The notes: generated from the letters alone by a model not told the origin. Shown: positions 40,296-49,671, counted from the first letter of the stretch. The stretch: DNA of 64,000 nucleotides from Actinotignum sanguinis (GCF_003957255.1 NZ_QDIE01000005.1:1-64000); one strand, 5' to 3'. Made by a program: numbers and translations.

Positions 40296-40384
40296 CGGCG
40301 GGGGCAGGAGGTGTTTTTAGAGGTGTAGTGCGTATGTCGTACATTCGAAGTACACCCCGGAAAAACACCCCTGCCCCCGTCGGC
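40296..40384. repeat. Long stem-loop repeat, diverged copy A
   Basis: An inverted repeat of about 89 bp sits in the spacer between two convergent genes. Its arms (about 40296-40326 and 40351-40384) pair through GGGGGCAGG, GGTGTTTTT and a GGTGTA/TACACC block. It shares the CGAAGTACACC...GGAAAA core with the stem-loops at 52435 and 61538. Its position suggests a bidirectional terminator or a REP-like element. Confidence 0.65.
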
Positions 40385-40397
40385 TCGTGAGGAGACA

Positions 40398-41723
40398 CTA
40401 CCGGTTGTCGGTAGCGTCCCAGTTGCTTTCGCCGGCCGCGTCGGATTCTGACGCATCGGACTTTGCCGCATCGGATTCTGCAGCTGCGGGAGACTGATTG
40501 CCAGTTCCTGAAGCCTCGGCGCCAGCCTCACCAGCCTCACTAGTTTGACCAGCTTCCCCAGCTTCAGCCGCTTCCGCAGCGGTGCGCTCCTCGGCGCTGC
40601 CCACGATTTCATCCAGGGCCAGCGGGATATTCGAGGTGGCCAGCATCGTGCGCATATCCTCCAGGTAGGAGGTCAGGGTACGGCGCTGTTCTTCCAGGCC
40701 GGCCACGTGGGCATCGGCCTGGCGTTGTGATTCTTCGGCGGCGTCGCGTGCTTCGCGGCGCATCCGCTCGGCATCTTCCCGCGCCGCGCTCACCAGTTCC
40801 CGGGCTTCGGTCTGGGCGGCGCTCAGCGCCGCACTCGCCTCAGCTTCCGAGGAGGATGTCAGGGCATTAGCCCGCTTCGTGGCTTCCGCCAGGCGGCGTT
40901 CCGCACTGGCGGCCCGAGCCTCGGCGTCGTCGACAAACTTCGCCATGGCCGTACGCGATTCTTCATCGGAACGTGCGCGGGCCGCGGCCGAATCCGCTCG
41001 CAATTGCGCAACCTCACGTTCGGCCTCCGCGCGGATTTTCGCGACCTCGGCCTCCGCCTCGCTGCGCAAACGCGCCACCTCAGTTTCAGCCTCGGTGCGC
41101 AATTGCGTGACCTCTTCCTCGGCCCGGGTGCGCGCCTGCGCCAATTCCTGGGCGAGAGCCGCGCGGCGCTCCTCTTCTTCGTGGGTGAGCCGGGTGGACT
41201 GCTCGGCCTCATCGTGGCGCATTTTCGCCTCCAAACGCTCGGCTTCCCGCTGGGCCGAGGTCACCAGCTCCTCGGCCGTGCGCCGCGAGGTCGTGGTCAA
41301 TTCAGTGGCTTCCGCCTCGGCACGCTGGCGCACCTGAGCTGCCTCGGTACGCGAGGTATCCAACGTTTCCTGCGCTTCTTTTTCCGCCGCGGAGGTGAGA
41401 TTTTCCGCCTGCGAACGCGCCCGGGAGACCAGTAGTTCCGCATCGGAATTCGCCCGGCTCATCACGTCCATCGCTTGCTGTTCCGCCCCGCGCAACAGCC
41501 GCTCCACCCGGGTGCCCAAACCCGAATAGGACGGGCGTTCATCTTCGCGCAAACGGCTGTGCAATTCGGTGAGCTCACCGGACATACGCAAAACCTGCGC
41601 ATCCAAACCCGCTACTCGCGACCGAGCTTCGGCGAGCGCATCAGCCAGTTGGTGAATGCGTTCATCGACCTGAGCTTTGTCGTAACCCCTGCGTACTGTT
41701 GGAAACAGTTCTAAATCCGCCAT
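40398..41723 (-). CDS. DivIVA-domain coiled-coil protein
   Basis: A 441-residue protein that starts with a DivIVA-like segment (FPTVRRGYDKAQVDERIHQL). A very long Ala/Glu/Arg coiled coil follows (about residues 60-370), with many near-heptad variants of LRTEAE and LRSEAE. The C-terminus is an acidic Ser/Ala/Glu tail. DivIVA/Wag31-like proteins sit at poles or septa and organise wall growth. There is no membrane segment. It stands alone on the minus strand. The coiled coil is much longer than in classic DivIVA. Confidence 0.75.
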   Translation of the reverse strand: MADLELFPTVRRGYDKAQVDERIHQLADALAEARSRVAGLDAQVLRMSGELTELHSRLREDERPSYSGLGTRVERLLRGAEQQAMDVMSRANSDAELLVSRARSQAENLTSAAEKEAQETLDTSRTEAAQVRQRAEAEATELTTTSRRTAEELVTSAQREAERLEAKMRHDEAEQSTRLTHEEEERRAALAQELAQARTRAEEEVTQLRTEAETEVARLRSEAEAEVAKIRAEAEREVAQLRADSAAARARSDEESRTAMAKFVDDAEARAASAERRLAEATKRANALTSSSEAEASAALSAAQTEARELVSAAREDAERMRREARDAAEESQRQADAHVAGLEEQRRTLTSYLEDMRTMLATSNIPLALDEIVGSAEERTAAEAAEAGEAGQTSEAGEAGAEASGTGNQSPAAAESDAAKSDASESDAAGESNWDATDNR

Positions 41724-42023
41724 AACAACCTTTCCGCGCGCTGCTGGATAGAAATTGCTGCCCTAAGCCTACCGGTCAGCGCACCCGGTGGGGGTAGCGC
41801 TGGGCATGTGGTGAACGCTGTGGAGCTCACCACCATCGGCCGGAACGGAGTTTTATAACGGTTAGATAACGGTTAGGCTTTTCTCTAAGCCTAAAAGCGC
41901 GGCCGTGCGCCGAAAAATTCCGCCACCGAGCAGGTCACGCGGTAGCTTTAACGTAGGAAACTGTCGTCGATGGTCTTTCGCCGGTGCGGTTGTACCGGGC
42001 CGCAAGCCGGAGTGAGAAGGGGA
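41724..42023. other. Divergent spacer with 11-bp tandem units
   Basis: A 300-bp spacer between the DivIVA-like gene and the membrane-protein gene. It contains two adjacent 11-bp units beginning TAACGGTTAG (41856-41866 and 41867-41877) and a hairpin (TTAGGCTT 41873-41880 with AAGCCTAA 41887-41894). These could be a regulator site. No coding sequence is supported. Confidence 0.5.
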
Positions 42024-43271
42024 ATGATGAAGAAGAACGGAGGAGTCGGTCTCGCGCTCGCGGGCTTGGCGATCCTGGTGGTGGGCATTTTGCTCGGCAC
42101 CGTGTGGAAGCCAGCCTCCAGCGTCTCCGCCACCGTGGCGCCGGATGGGAAAGGCGTGCTCGTCACCGCCCCCGGCGTCCTGGATATGGGCGGGACCGAT
42201 GTGGAGGTAGCTGTCTCCGGCCCGGCGCAGGACACCATTTCCGTGGGCGCCGGCTTTTCCGGTGACGTGCTCGCGTACGCGGAAGGCGTACCCGGCGCCA
42301 CTATTACCGGCATGAACGACGACGCCGCACTGACGCTGACCCCCTCTCAGGGGGAGGCGGACCCGGGCCAGGTTCTCGCCTCGGATATGTGGTTCTCCAA
42401 GGAAGAAGGCAAGGGGAAGGTGGAATTCACCTACACCGTGACCTCCCCGGGCGCGGAATCCCTCATTATGCAGACCTCCTCCGGGGCACTCCCGCAAGTG
42501 GAACTCACCTGGGCGCTGCCGGGTGGGCGGAATTGGTCCCTGCCCGTGAGCCTGCTCGGGCTGATTGTGGGGCTCAGCGGGGTGGCCCTGCTCATGACCG
42601 CCACCAAGAACCAGCGCAGCTTCGCCGCGAAGGTGCGGGCCGGGCAGGATGAGCGCGTATCGCGTGCCAAGCGGGCCGCGGATGAAACGACCATTATGCC
42701 GGCCGTACCGGCGGCGGTGGGCGAAGCCGGTGGTGCGGGTGGCACGGGCGGGGCGGTTCAGCCCGTAAGTGACTGCGCCGCGGGTGACCGGGTCGCGGTA
42801 ACCGGGGGAGCGCTGGGCGCGGGCATCCTGATGGAAAGCCCGCGCGCGCAGGAGCTGCGCGAACGCCCCCTCGATCCGGCTGACCGCATCGAGCTGATCG
42901 CTCCGGAAGAAGGCGTTTCGGAAGAAACACCCGCCGACGAACCAGCAACCGAGGAATCGGCGGTAGACGAACCCGCGGCAGCGGAACCGGCAGCCGCGCT
43001 CCCGGGCCCGGATGAGGAACCCGGCTACCGCGGCTCGCGCGCCGAATGGCAGGCCGCGGCAGATTCTGGAATCCTCCCCGTTATCCACATGAAGGACGGG
43101 GTACCGGTCAAACCTGCCGAACTTGGCGATGCGGACCGCCCGGAAAACTCCGGTGACAACAGTAGCGATAGCGATATCGCCGCGGAATCCGATCCGCAAA
43201 GCTGGTGGAATATCTGGGGGCAAAAGCGGCCCAAACAGAACGACGACGAGGAAGGAACGACCCATGCGTAA
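42024..43271 (+). CDS. Two-pass membrane protein of unknown function
   Basis: A 415-residue protein with an N-terminal membrane helix (GLALAGLAILVVGILLGTVW), an extracytoplasmic domain of about 140 residues, a second helix (LPVSLLGLIVGLSGVALLM) and a long cytoplasmic tail rich in Glu/Ala/Pro. I do not recognise a named family. It was started at ATG 42024, which follows AAGGGG, rather than at the upstream in-frame start at 41970. It overlaps the next lipoprotein gene by eight bases, and a CnoX-like gene follows, so the three probably act together at the envelope. Confidence 0.7.
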   Translation: MMKKNGGVGLALAGLAILVVGILLGTVWKPASSVSATVAPDGKGVLVTAPGVLDMGGTDVEVAVSGPAQDTISVGAGFSGDVLAYAEGVPGATITGMNDDAALTLTPSQGEADPGQVLASDMWFSKEEGKGKVEFTYTVTSPGAESLIMQTSSGALPQVELTWALPGGRNWSLPVSLLGLIVGLSGVALLMTATKNQRSFAAKVRAGQDERVSRAKRAADETTIMPAVPAAVGEAGGAGGTGGAVQPVSDCAAGDRVAVTGGALGAGILMESPRAQELRERPLDPADRIELIAPEEGVSEETPADEPATEESAVDEPAAAEPAAALPGPDEEPGYRGSRAEWQAAADSGILPVIHMKDGVPVKPAELGDADRPENSGDNSSDSDIAAESDPQSWWNIWGQKRPKQNDDEEGTTHA

Positions 43272-44289
43272 GGCCCTGGCCACCCTCGCGGCACTGGCAT
43301 TACTGGGCGGATGCTCGGCAAACGCCGTCGTCCTGGAACCCACCCCGGCTCCGGCAAGCCCGCGTGCCGCGCTCTCCGATAAACACTTCACCGAGCGGGT
43401 CGCCCCCGCGATTTTCGAGCAGCTCACCAAGGCCGACGCCGCCGCCAGCCCCGAGGAATTCAGCGGGCGCGGTTCCGGCCCCTTTAGCGTGGAGCGTAGC
43501 GCCCACTACGCGCTCAAACGCATTCTGGCCGATAGTTACGATATGCCCGAACTGTCCACCACCATTGATTCGGTGGCAATTTCCGGGGCGGAAGGTTTCC
43601 CGCGCAGCGCGCTCGCGGTGGTGAAATGGCCGGCGAATACCACCTCCCAGGGCCTTAACGTATTCACCCAGGGCGCGGCCCGGGAAAATTGGGCGCTGTG
43701 GGCCGCCATGGATATTCTTCCCGGCAGTGTGATTCCGGAAATTCCCGCAGGCCCGGCAGGTGCGCAGCGCGTGGCCGCGGATAACGGCGAAGGAGCGGTG
43801 GCCTCTCCGCAAGCCGCCCATGACGGCTACCTCGGTACCCTCAACGCCAAGGGAAGCGCCCTCAGTTACGGCTCGGATGCCGATCCGGCCGCCGCGGACG
43901 CGGTGCGCACCCAGCTGTCGCAGACCTATGATTCTTTGGCCGGCGCGGTGCAGGGCGTGGGCGCGGTGAGCCAGGCATTCGGCCCGGCCCAAACCACCCC
44001 GGAAAGTTTCCGCGCCAGCGATGGCGGCATCCTCACCGTTTTCCAAGTCAACCAGGCCCTCGAAATCCGCCACACCGCCCAGGGCGGTTCCATTAAGGTC
44101 ACGGATGCGAAAATTGCCGGGCTGGCCACCGGCCAGGCCAATACCGAGGTGACGGTCCAGGGGACCATGCGCCTCAACTATTCCTTCACGGTGGCCCTGA
44201 AAATCCCGGCGGCAGGCGCCCAGAACACAACGATCACCACGGTAGCGGCATCGAAACCGGTGCTCACCTCGGTGCAGAACGGAGGCTAA
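43264..44289 (+). CDS. Lipoprotein of unknown function
   Basis: A 341-residue secreted lipoprotein with a signal peptide (LATLAALALLGGC) and lipobox LGGC, so Cys would be acylated and anchored to the outer face of the membrane. The mature part contains no domain I recognise; it has a C-terminal ITVFQVNQALEI-type beta-rich region near residues 255-300. The start at ATG 43264 follows GAGGAAGG and lies inside the preceding gene. The translational overlap suggests a complex with that membrane protein. Confidence 0.65.
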   Translation: MRKALATLAALALLGGCSANAVVLEPTPAPASPRAALSDKHFTERVAPAIFEQLTKADAAASPEEFSGRGSGPFSVERSAHYALKRILADSYDMPELSTTIDSVAISGAEGFPRSALAVVKWPANTTSQGLNVFTQGAARENWALWAAMDILPGSVIPEIPAGPAGAQRVAADNGEGAVASPQAAHDGYLGTLNAKGSALSYGSDADPAAADAVRTQLSQTYDSLAGAVQGVGAVSQAFGPAQTTPESFRASDGGILTVFQVNQALEIRHTAQGGSIKVTDAKIAGLATGQANTEVTVQGTMRLNYSFTVALKIPAAGAQNTTITTVAASKPVLTSVQNGG

Positions 44290-44290
44290 T

Positions 44291-45178
44291 ATGGCAGATA
44301 TGTCCATGCGCGGCCCGGTCGATTTAGCGGCCCTGGCAGCGGCGAAGAAGCAGGAAAACGCGGCGCCGGTGCCCGGCGCATACCTCACCACCCTCACCGC
44401 TGCCGGTCTCAACGCCGAAGTGCAGCTATCCGCGCAGGTTCCGGTTATCGTGCTTTTCGTGGCCGACGGCGAGGCCGGCGAGCTGGGCACCACCCTGGAA
44501 AGCGAAGCGCGCCGGCGTCATGGCCAGATCCGCATCGCGGTGGTCAACGCCAGCACCGAAGCGGAACTCGTCCAGGCTTTCGGAGTACGGACCATCCCCA
44601 TGGGTATCGCGCTCGTCGGCGGCCAACCCGTTCCGCTTTTCCAGGGGGAACCCACCACGGCGCAGCTCACGGAACTCGTTAACCAACTTTTGGCTGCGGC
44701 CAACCGGGCCGGCGTGGCCGGCCGCGTGAGCGGGAAAGCCGATGAAGCGGGTGAAACACCTGTCAACCCCCACCATCTAGCAGCGCTCGAAGCCCTGGAT
44801 AGGGGAGATCTGGACGCCGCGGAATCCGAATTTGACGCGCTCGCGGCAGAAGATCCGGATAGTGACGTGGCTCAGGTGGGCCGCGCTCAGGTGCGTTTGC
44901 TGCGTTCCACCCGCGGGCAGGACCCGCAAGCCGTTATGGCCGCGGCGGATGCCGGTGGGCCGGGCGATGCGGCGGCGCAGATCGCCGCTGCCGATATCGA
45001 GGTAGCTGCCGGCCGTCCCGATCTGGGATTCGCCCGGCTTATCACCGCCATCAAGGTCACCAGCGCTGAGGCGCGCGAAGAATTGCGCACCCACCTGCTG
45101 GAACTCTTCACCGCGGTGGGAGCGGATACCGAAGTTGTGCGCAAGGCCCGCCGTGACCTTGCCTCCGCGCTTTTCTAA
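44291..45178 (+). CDS. CnoX/YbbN-like thioredoxin-fold protein with TPR-like tail
   Basis: A 295-residue cytoplasmic protein. The N-terminal half (about 25-140) is a thioredoxin fold (VPVIVLFVADGEAGELGTTL, cis-proline in FGVRTIPMGIALVGG) with no CxxC, so it cannot act as a disulfide redox enzyme. The C-terminal half has TPR-like helices (LAALEALDRGDLDAAESEFD). This architecture matches YbbN/CnoX holdases, which hand substrates to GroEL or DnaK. The gene starts two bases after the lipoprotein stop. Confidence 0.75.
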   Translation: MADMSMRGPVDLAALAAAKKQENAAPVPGAYLTTLTAAGLNAEVQLSAQVPVIVLFVADGEAGELGTTLESEARRRHGQIRIAVVNASTEAELVQAFGVRTIPMGIALVGGQPVPLFQGEPTTAQLTELVNQLLAAANRAGVAGRVSGKADEAGETPVNPHHLAALEALDRGDLDAAESEFDALAAEDPDSDVAQVGRAQVRLLRSTRGQDPQAVMAAADAGGPGDAAAQIAAADIEVAAGRPDLGFARLITAIKVTSAEAREELRTHLLELFTAVGADTEVVRKARRDLASALF

Positions 45179-45190
45179 GGAGAGGGGCTC

Positions 45191-46918
45191 CTACTCCACC
45201 GGCACCAGCCAGACGGTAGTATCCGCCGGGATCATCTCCCCTTCGCCCAAGGAACTGGCCGCCGGATCCGAGGCCAGCAGGACCCGCCAACCGGCCGGAA
45301 GCGGAGCGGCGTCGTCGAATACCGTGAGCATGAGAACCGGTGGACGCTGCGCGTTCACAGCTCGGTTGGTGGTCGCGGCGCGATTGACATAGGCGAGCAC
45401 GCCGGCGCCGTACTCATCGCAGACGTCCTCGAGGGAACCGACCCCGAGCTCCAGCTCGTCGCGCAGGCGCAGCATGGTGCGGAAGAAGTGGAGCGGGGAG
45501 TGCGGATCAGCCTCCTGCACATCCACCGTGTAGCGTGCCCAGTCCGTGCCCTGGGGGAGCCAGGTGGCGCCGTCCGGGGAGAAACCGAAGCCGGGGCGAT
45601 CCGATTCCCAGGGGAGCGGAACCCGGCAGCCGTCGCGGCCCAGCTCCGCGCCGTGCGTGCGGGCGAAAGTGGGGTCCTCGCGCACCTCATCCGGCAGCGA
45701 GGTATGTTCGGGCAGGTTGCGTTCCTCGCCCTGATACATGTAGTAGACCCCCGGCAGCCCGGCAGTGAGCTGGTGCCAGGCCAGGGCGCGGCGAGCACCC
45801 AGCTCGCGATCCGGTTGCGGATCGTGAGCCCCGATGCAATTCGCTCCGCGGGAGGTATCCCGGTAACCCAGGCGCGAGCACACCCGCACGCCGTCGTGAT
45901 TCGAGAGTACCCAGGTGGTAGGCGCCCCCACCCGATCCGACTGGCGCAGGGACTGCACAATAATGTCACGCAGGGCGTCGCGCTCGAAAGGCGCGGCCAA
46001 ATAAATGAAGTTGAAAGCCTGGTTCATTTCATCGGGGCGGATATAGCGAGCCAGGCGCTCTTCGGTATCGGCCCAGGCCTCCGCCACCAGGATGCGTTCG
46101 GGAGAGTACTCATCCAAGACCGCGCGCCACTCTCGGTAAATCTCATGAACCTCATCGCGGTCAAAGAACGGTGCCGGTTCGGGTTTCTCCGTTACCCCGG
46201 CCATTTCCACCTCCCCGGACCAATCGGGTAGCTCCGGATCTTTCATAAGCCCGTGGGCCACATCCACCCGGAAGCCATCCGCACCCCGATCCAGCCAGAA
46301 GCGCAGCGTCTCCAAGAATTCGGTGCGCACCGCGGGGTTGCGCCAGTTGAGATCGGGTTGTGAGCGATCAAAAAGGTGGAGGTAGTAGAGATCCTCCTCC
46401 GCGGCCGGGGTACCGGCAACGAAGGGTAGATCGCGTACCCGGGACCAGGCCGGCCCGCCGAAAACGGAACGCCAATTGGTGGGAGGCTCGCTACCTCCGT
46501 TTTTCCCCTCGCGGAACCAGAACAGCTCGCGTTCGGGTGAGCCGGGGCCGGCCGCCACCGCGCGGCGGAAGAGCTCGTGATCCCAGGAGGTGTGGTTCGG
46601 GACGATATCAACGATGATTCTCAGGCCGGCCTCGTGCGCGGCTTCGATGAGGTGCTCGGCATCCGCGAGGGTCCCGAAACGCGGGTCAACATCGCGGTAG
46701 TCGGACACGTCGTAGCCGGCGTCGAATTGCGGGGAGCGGTAGAAAGGAGAAAGCCAGACCGCGTCAATTCCCAGATCTGCTAGGTAAGGTAGCCGGCCCT
46801 CGATGCCGCGCAGGTCCCCGAGCGGCCCGCCCGAGGAAGCAAAAGAACGCGGGTAAATCTGGTAAATAACGGCGTCACGCCACCAGTTTTCACGTTCGGA
46901 AGCAGGGTGGAGGAGCAT
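45191..46918 (-). CDS. GH13 alpha-glucosidase
   Basis: A 575-residue glycoside hydrolase family 13 enzyme, close to oligo-1,6-glucosidase/alpha-glucosidase (GH13_23/31-like). The catalytic residues are visible: nucleophile Asp in GFRVDVAHG, acid/base Glu in LVAEAWAD and the stabilising Asp in LSNHDG. VIYQIYPRSFAS and VDIVPNHTS are the conserved early blocks. There is no signal peptide, so it cleaves imported maltose, isomaltose or short oligomers in the cytoplasm. It precedes the LacI gene on the same strand, 11 bp apart. Confidence 0.88.
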   Translation of the reverse strand: MLLHPASERENWWRDAVIYQIYPRSFASSGGPLGDLRGIEGRLPYLADLGIDAVWLSPFYRSPQFDAGYDVSDYRDVDPRFGTLADAEHLIEAAHEAGLRIIVDIVPNHTSWDHELFRRAVAAGPGSPERELFWFREGKNGGSEPPTNWRSVFGGPAWSRVRDLPFVAGTPAAEEDLYYLHLFDRSQPDLNWRNPAVRTEFLETLRFWLDRGADGFRVDVAHGLMKDPELPDWSGEVEMAGVTEKPEPAPFFDRDEVHEIYREWRAVLDEYSPERILVAEAWADTEERLARYIRPDEMNQAFNFIYLAAPFERDALRDIIVQSLRQSDRVGAPTTWVLSNHDGVRVCSRLGYRDTSRGANCIGAHDPQPDRELGARRALAWHQLTAGLPGVYYMYQGEERNLPEHTSLPDEVREDPTFARTHGAELGRDGCRVPLPWESDRPGFGFSPDGATWLPQGTDWARYTVDVQEADPHSPLHFFRTMLRLRDELELGVGSLEDVCDEYGAGVLAYVNRAATTNRAVNAQRPPVLMLTVFDDAAPLPAGWRVLLASDPAASSLGEGEMIPADTTVWLVPVE

Positions 46919-46929
46919 GGGATGTCCTT

Positions 46930-47955
46930 TCAGTTAGTGGGGGAGGGCGCGGCCGCGGTGGTGGAACGCACCAGTAATTCGGCCGGGAAAGTCATGGAGG
47001 CGCCCGCCTTGGTGCGCTGGGTTGGGGCAAGATCTTCCATGGCTGCCCGCAGCGTGGCGCAGGCGGCGTGCGCGATAGCCGCCACCGGCTGGCGCAGCGT
47101 GGTCAAGGCCGGGCGCATGAAGCGAATAAGCGGCGAATCGTCAAAACCAACAATCGACACATCCGCGGGCACCCGCACCCCGCGCCGCTCCAGGGTATCC
47201 AGCGCACCGAGCGCCATAATATCGGAGCCGAAAACCATGGCGGTGCACCCGCGTGCGAGCAGGGCTTCGGCCGCGCGCGCCCCGCCGTGGGCAGTGAAAA
47301 AAGTTTCTGCAACAATCACAGCAGCGCCGGGGAGAACCTGGGTGATGGCCTCGCTAAAACCAGTTTCTTTACGCTGGCCGGGGATATAGCGGCGTTGTCC
47401 GATGCCCAGGCCGATCCTGGTGTGCCCGAGTCCAGCCAGTAGCCGCACGGCCTGGTGCATGGATTCGGCGTCGTCGGTAGAAAAATCCGGTGCCGGAACC
47501 CGCGGATTCGCCCCGTTGATCGTCACGAAAGGGAGACGTTCGGCCAGGTGCACGTACCGTTCCGGGGAAGCTTTGGAATCGGCGTGCATACCCGAGACGA
47601 AAACCAATCCGCATACCTCGCGAGCGGTTAGTGATGCGACTGCTTCGTCCTCGGTAAGGGCGCCGGGAGCCTGGGTTGCCAGGGTGGTGGTGTACCCGGC
47701 GGCGTTAAATTCCCGTTCGAGCTCCTGATAGAACACCGGGAAAATCGGGTTGGTCAGTTCGGGAAGGAGCAGGCCCACGGTTCCGCTTGCCTCGCTCAGG
47801 CGAGGGGGGCGCTCATATCCGAGCATATCGAGGGCCGCGAGCACCGCGGTGCGCGTTTCCTCGCTGACGTTGCCTTTCTGGTTAATCACGCGCGATACGG
47901 TCGCGACGGACACCCCCGCGTGGGTGGCAACATCTTGCATGCGAATTTTACTCAT
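46930..47955 (-). CDS. LacI-family transcriptional regulator
   Basis: A 341-residue repressor. It has an N-terminal helix-turn-helix (MQDVATHAGVSVATVSRVIN, then NVSEETRTAVLAALDMLGYE with the hinge) and a periplasmic-binding-type sugar domain. ATG 47955 is the canonical LacI start (MSKIRMQDV); the frame is open upstream to 48186 but lacks family similarity. It is divergent from malE across 401 bp and adjoins an alpha-glucosidase, so it most likely controls maltose import and cleavage in response to a maltose-type sugar. Confidence 0.88.
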   Translation of the reverse strand: MSKIRMQDVATHAGVSVATVSRVINQKGNVSEETRTAVLAALDMLGYERPPRLSEASGTVGLLLPELTNPIFPVFYQELEREFNAAGYTTTLATQAPGALTEDEAVASLTAREVCGLVFVSGMHADSKASPERYVHLAERLPFVTINGANPRVPAPDFSTDDAESMHQAVRLLAGLGHTRIGLGIGQRRYIPGQRKETGFSEAITQVLPGAAVIVAETFFTAHGGARAAEALLARGCTAMVFGSDIMALGALDTLERRGVRVPADVSIVGFDDSPLIRFMRPALTTLRQPVAAIAHAACATLRAAMEDLAPTQRTKAGASMTFPAELLVRSTTAAAPSPTN

Positions 47956-48356
47956 GGGTACCGAGACGTCCTTGTGCTGGTCGGCGCGGTGCGCGCCGTC
48001 GTGAAACATCGTACTGAGGCTTTTCTGAAAACTCCAGCGCGAAAGTGGGTGCGGCGGGGTGTGGAGAGCGGGAACGTGCCTGCCGGTCTCGCCTCTATGC
48101 GCTGTTACGGTTCGGCACGACGGCGCAGCTACCCACCGATCACCATTCCCACTCTGAAAGTGTTTCTGAAAAGAGAATAGCGCCATAAGCCCGCAAAACT
48201 GCGGAAAAGTCGGCGTGATTCACCGAGGGGAATGTAATGGCGTAAAAAAGACTGCAAAAAGGGGTGAAAATTACCGAATGATGCGCTACCCTCGGAGATA
48301 ACGGGGAACGTGATGGTGCGATCCCGCGTAGCGAAGAATCAACGCAAGGAGTAAAA
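47956..48356. promoter_or_regulatory. Divergent control region of lacI-type gene and malE
   Basis: A 401-bp region that should contain the promoters and the LacI operator. Candidate palindromes are TTTTCTGAAAA near 48019, TTTCTGAAA near 48165 and CCGCAAAACTGCGG at 48191-48204. None can be confirmed by eye. It also holds one copy of a dispersed 13-bp word (48117-48129). Confidence 0.4.
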
Positions 48357-49607
48357 ATGCGACGGAGCATAAGCGCGATGGCCGCGGTATCCGCGCTGGC
48401 GTTTGTTTTAGGCGCCTGCGGTGGTAATGGCGGTGCGGCGGATAAGAGCGAAGCCCCTGCCGGAGCCAGCTCGGCGGCACCGGCTGCCGGAGGCGGGGCC
48501 ACCATTACGGTGTGGACGGATTCCAACCGTCAGCCCGCCCTGGAAAGCGCAGCGAAGAAATTTGAATCGGAAACCGGCAACCACGTGGAGCTCGTGGTCA
48601 AGGAATTCGGGGATGTGCGCGCGGAATTCCTCACCCAGGTCTCGAACGGTCAGGGCCCGGATATCACCGTGGGTGCCAATGATTGGCTCGGTGAATTCGT
48701 GGCGAACGGCGTCGTCGCCCCCATCGAATTAGGTGATAAGGCGAAGGACTTCAATGACGTGGCCACCACGGCCTTCTCCACCGGCGGTAATCTGTACGGC
48801 CTGCCCTACGCGCTGGAGAATCTCGCCCTCATCCGCAATACCGCGCTGGCGGATTCCACTCCGGCCACGTTTGACGAAATGATCGCCAAGGGCAAGGAAG
48901 CGGGCGTGAAGTACCCCTTCCTCATCCAGACCACCGACAAGGGCGATCCCTACACCTACCACCCCTTCCAGCAGTCCTTCGGAGCGCCCGTTTTTGAGAC
49001 GAATGCGGACGGTTCCACCTCCACGAACCTCGGTATGGGCGGGGTAAACGGCGAGGCTTTCGCCACCTGGCTGCACGAGCAGGGCAAGACCGGCGTTTTC
49101 GAAACGGCGATGACCTACGATATTGCGGTCGATGCCTTCAAGAAGGGCGAGTCGCCCTATATTCTGGGCGGCCCGTGGATGATTGAGGACTTCCGCAGCG
49201 CTGGCCTCAAGGTAGCGGTGGAGCCGATTCCGGCGCCGGGCCCCAAGGCCGCGACCCCGCTCGTAGGCGTGCAGGGCTTCTATGTTTCCGCGCAGTCGAA
49301 GAACCAGATTGTGGCCAACCAGTTCCTCGTTGATTACATGGCCACCCCGGAGGTGCAGCTGGATATTTACAAGGCCGGCAACCGCCTCCCGGCGCTGACC
49401 GCCGCAGCTCAGGAAGCCCAGAAGGACGAGGTGACCGCCGGTTTCGCGCGGGCGGCCGAAGGCGCTCAGCCGATGCCCACCATCCCGGAAATGGGTGCGG
49501 TGTGGGTGCCCTGGGGCGTCACCGAAGCTCAGATCATTGACGGCGCCGAACCGGTGGCCGCATGGCAGAGCCTCATCCAGAATCTGCAGGCAGAACTAGC
49601 CAAGTAA
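48357..49607 (+). CDS. malE: Maltose-type ABC transporter substrate-binding lipoprotein
   Basis: A 416-residue lipoprotein with a signal peptide and lipobox (LGACGGN). The mature part is a MalE-type cluster-B binding protein: TITVWTDSNRQPALESAAKK, then GPDITVGANDWLGEFVANG and GNLYGLPYALENLALIRN. It captures maltose or maltodextrin on the cell surface. AAGGAG precedes the ATG. A 13-bp hairpin separates it from the permease genes, so it can be more abundant. The exact sugar is inferred from the neighbouring glucosidase. Confidence 0.88.
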   Translation: MRRSISAMAAVSALAFVLGACGGNGGAADKSEAPAGASSAAPAAGGGATITVWTDSNRQPALESAAKKFESETGNHVELVVKEFGDVRAEFLTQVSNGQGPDITVGANDWLGEFVANGVVAPIELGDKAKDFNDVATTAFSTGGNLYGLPYALENLALIRNTALADSTPATFDEMIAKGKEAGVKYPFLIQTTDKGDPYTYHPFQQSFGAPVFETNADGSTSTNLGMGGVNGEAFATWLHEQGKTGVFETAMTYDIAVDAFKKGESPYILGGPWMIEDFRSAGLKVAVEPIPAPGPKAATPLVGVQGFYVSAQSKNQIVANQFLVDYMATPEVQLDIYKAGNRLPALTAAAQEAQKDEVTAGFARAAEGAQPMPTIPEMGAVWVPWGVTEAQIIDGAEPVAAWQSLIQNLQAELAK

Positions 49608-49614
49608 GCTGCGA

Positions 49615-49654
49615 ACGCGAGGGTGACTCGGAGGTGTCCGGGTCACCCTCGCGT
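49615..49654 (+). terminator. Intercistronic hairpin between malE and malF
   Basis: A perfect 13-bp stem (49615-49627 with 49642-49654) and a 14-nt loop lie eight bases after the malE stop. Such hairpins typically protect the 5' message or attenuate read-through, giving more binding protein than permease. There is no T-tract. Confidence 0.7.
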
Positions 49655-49671
49655 CAGCGAAGAGGTAAGTC

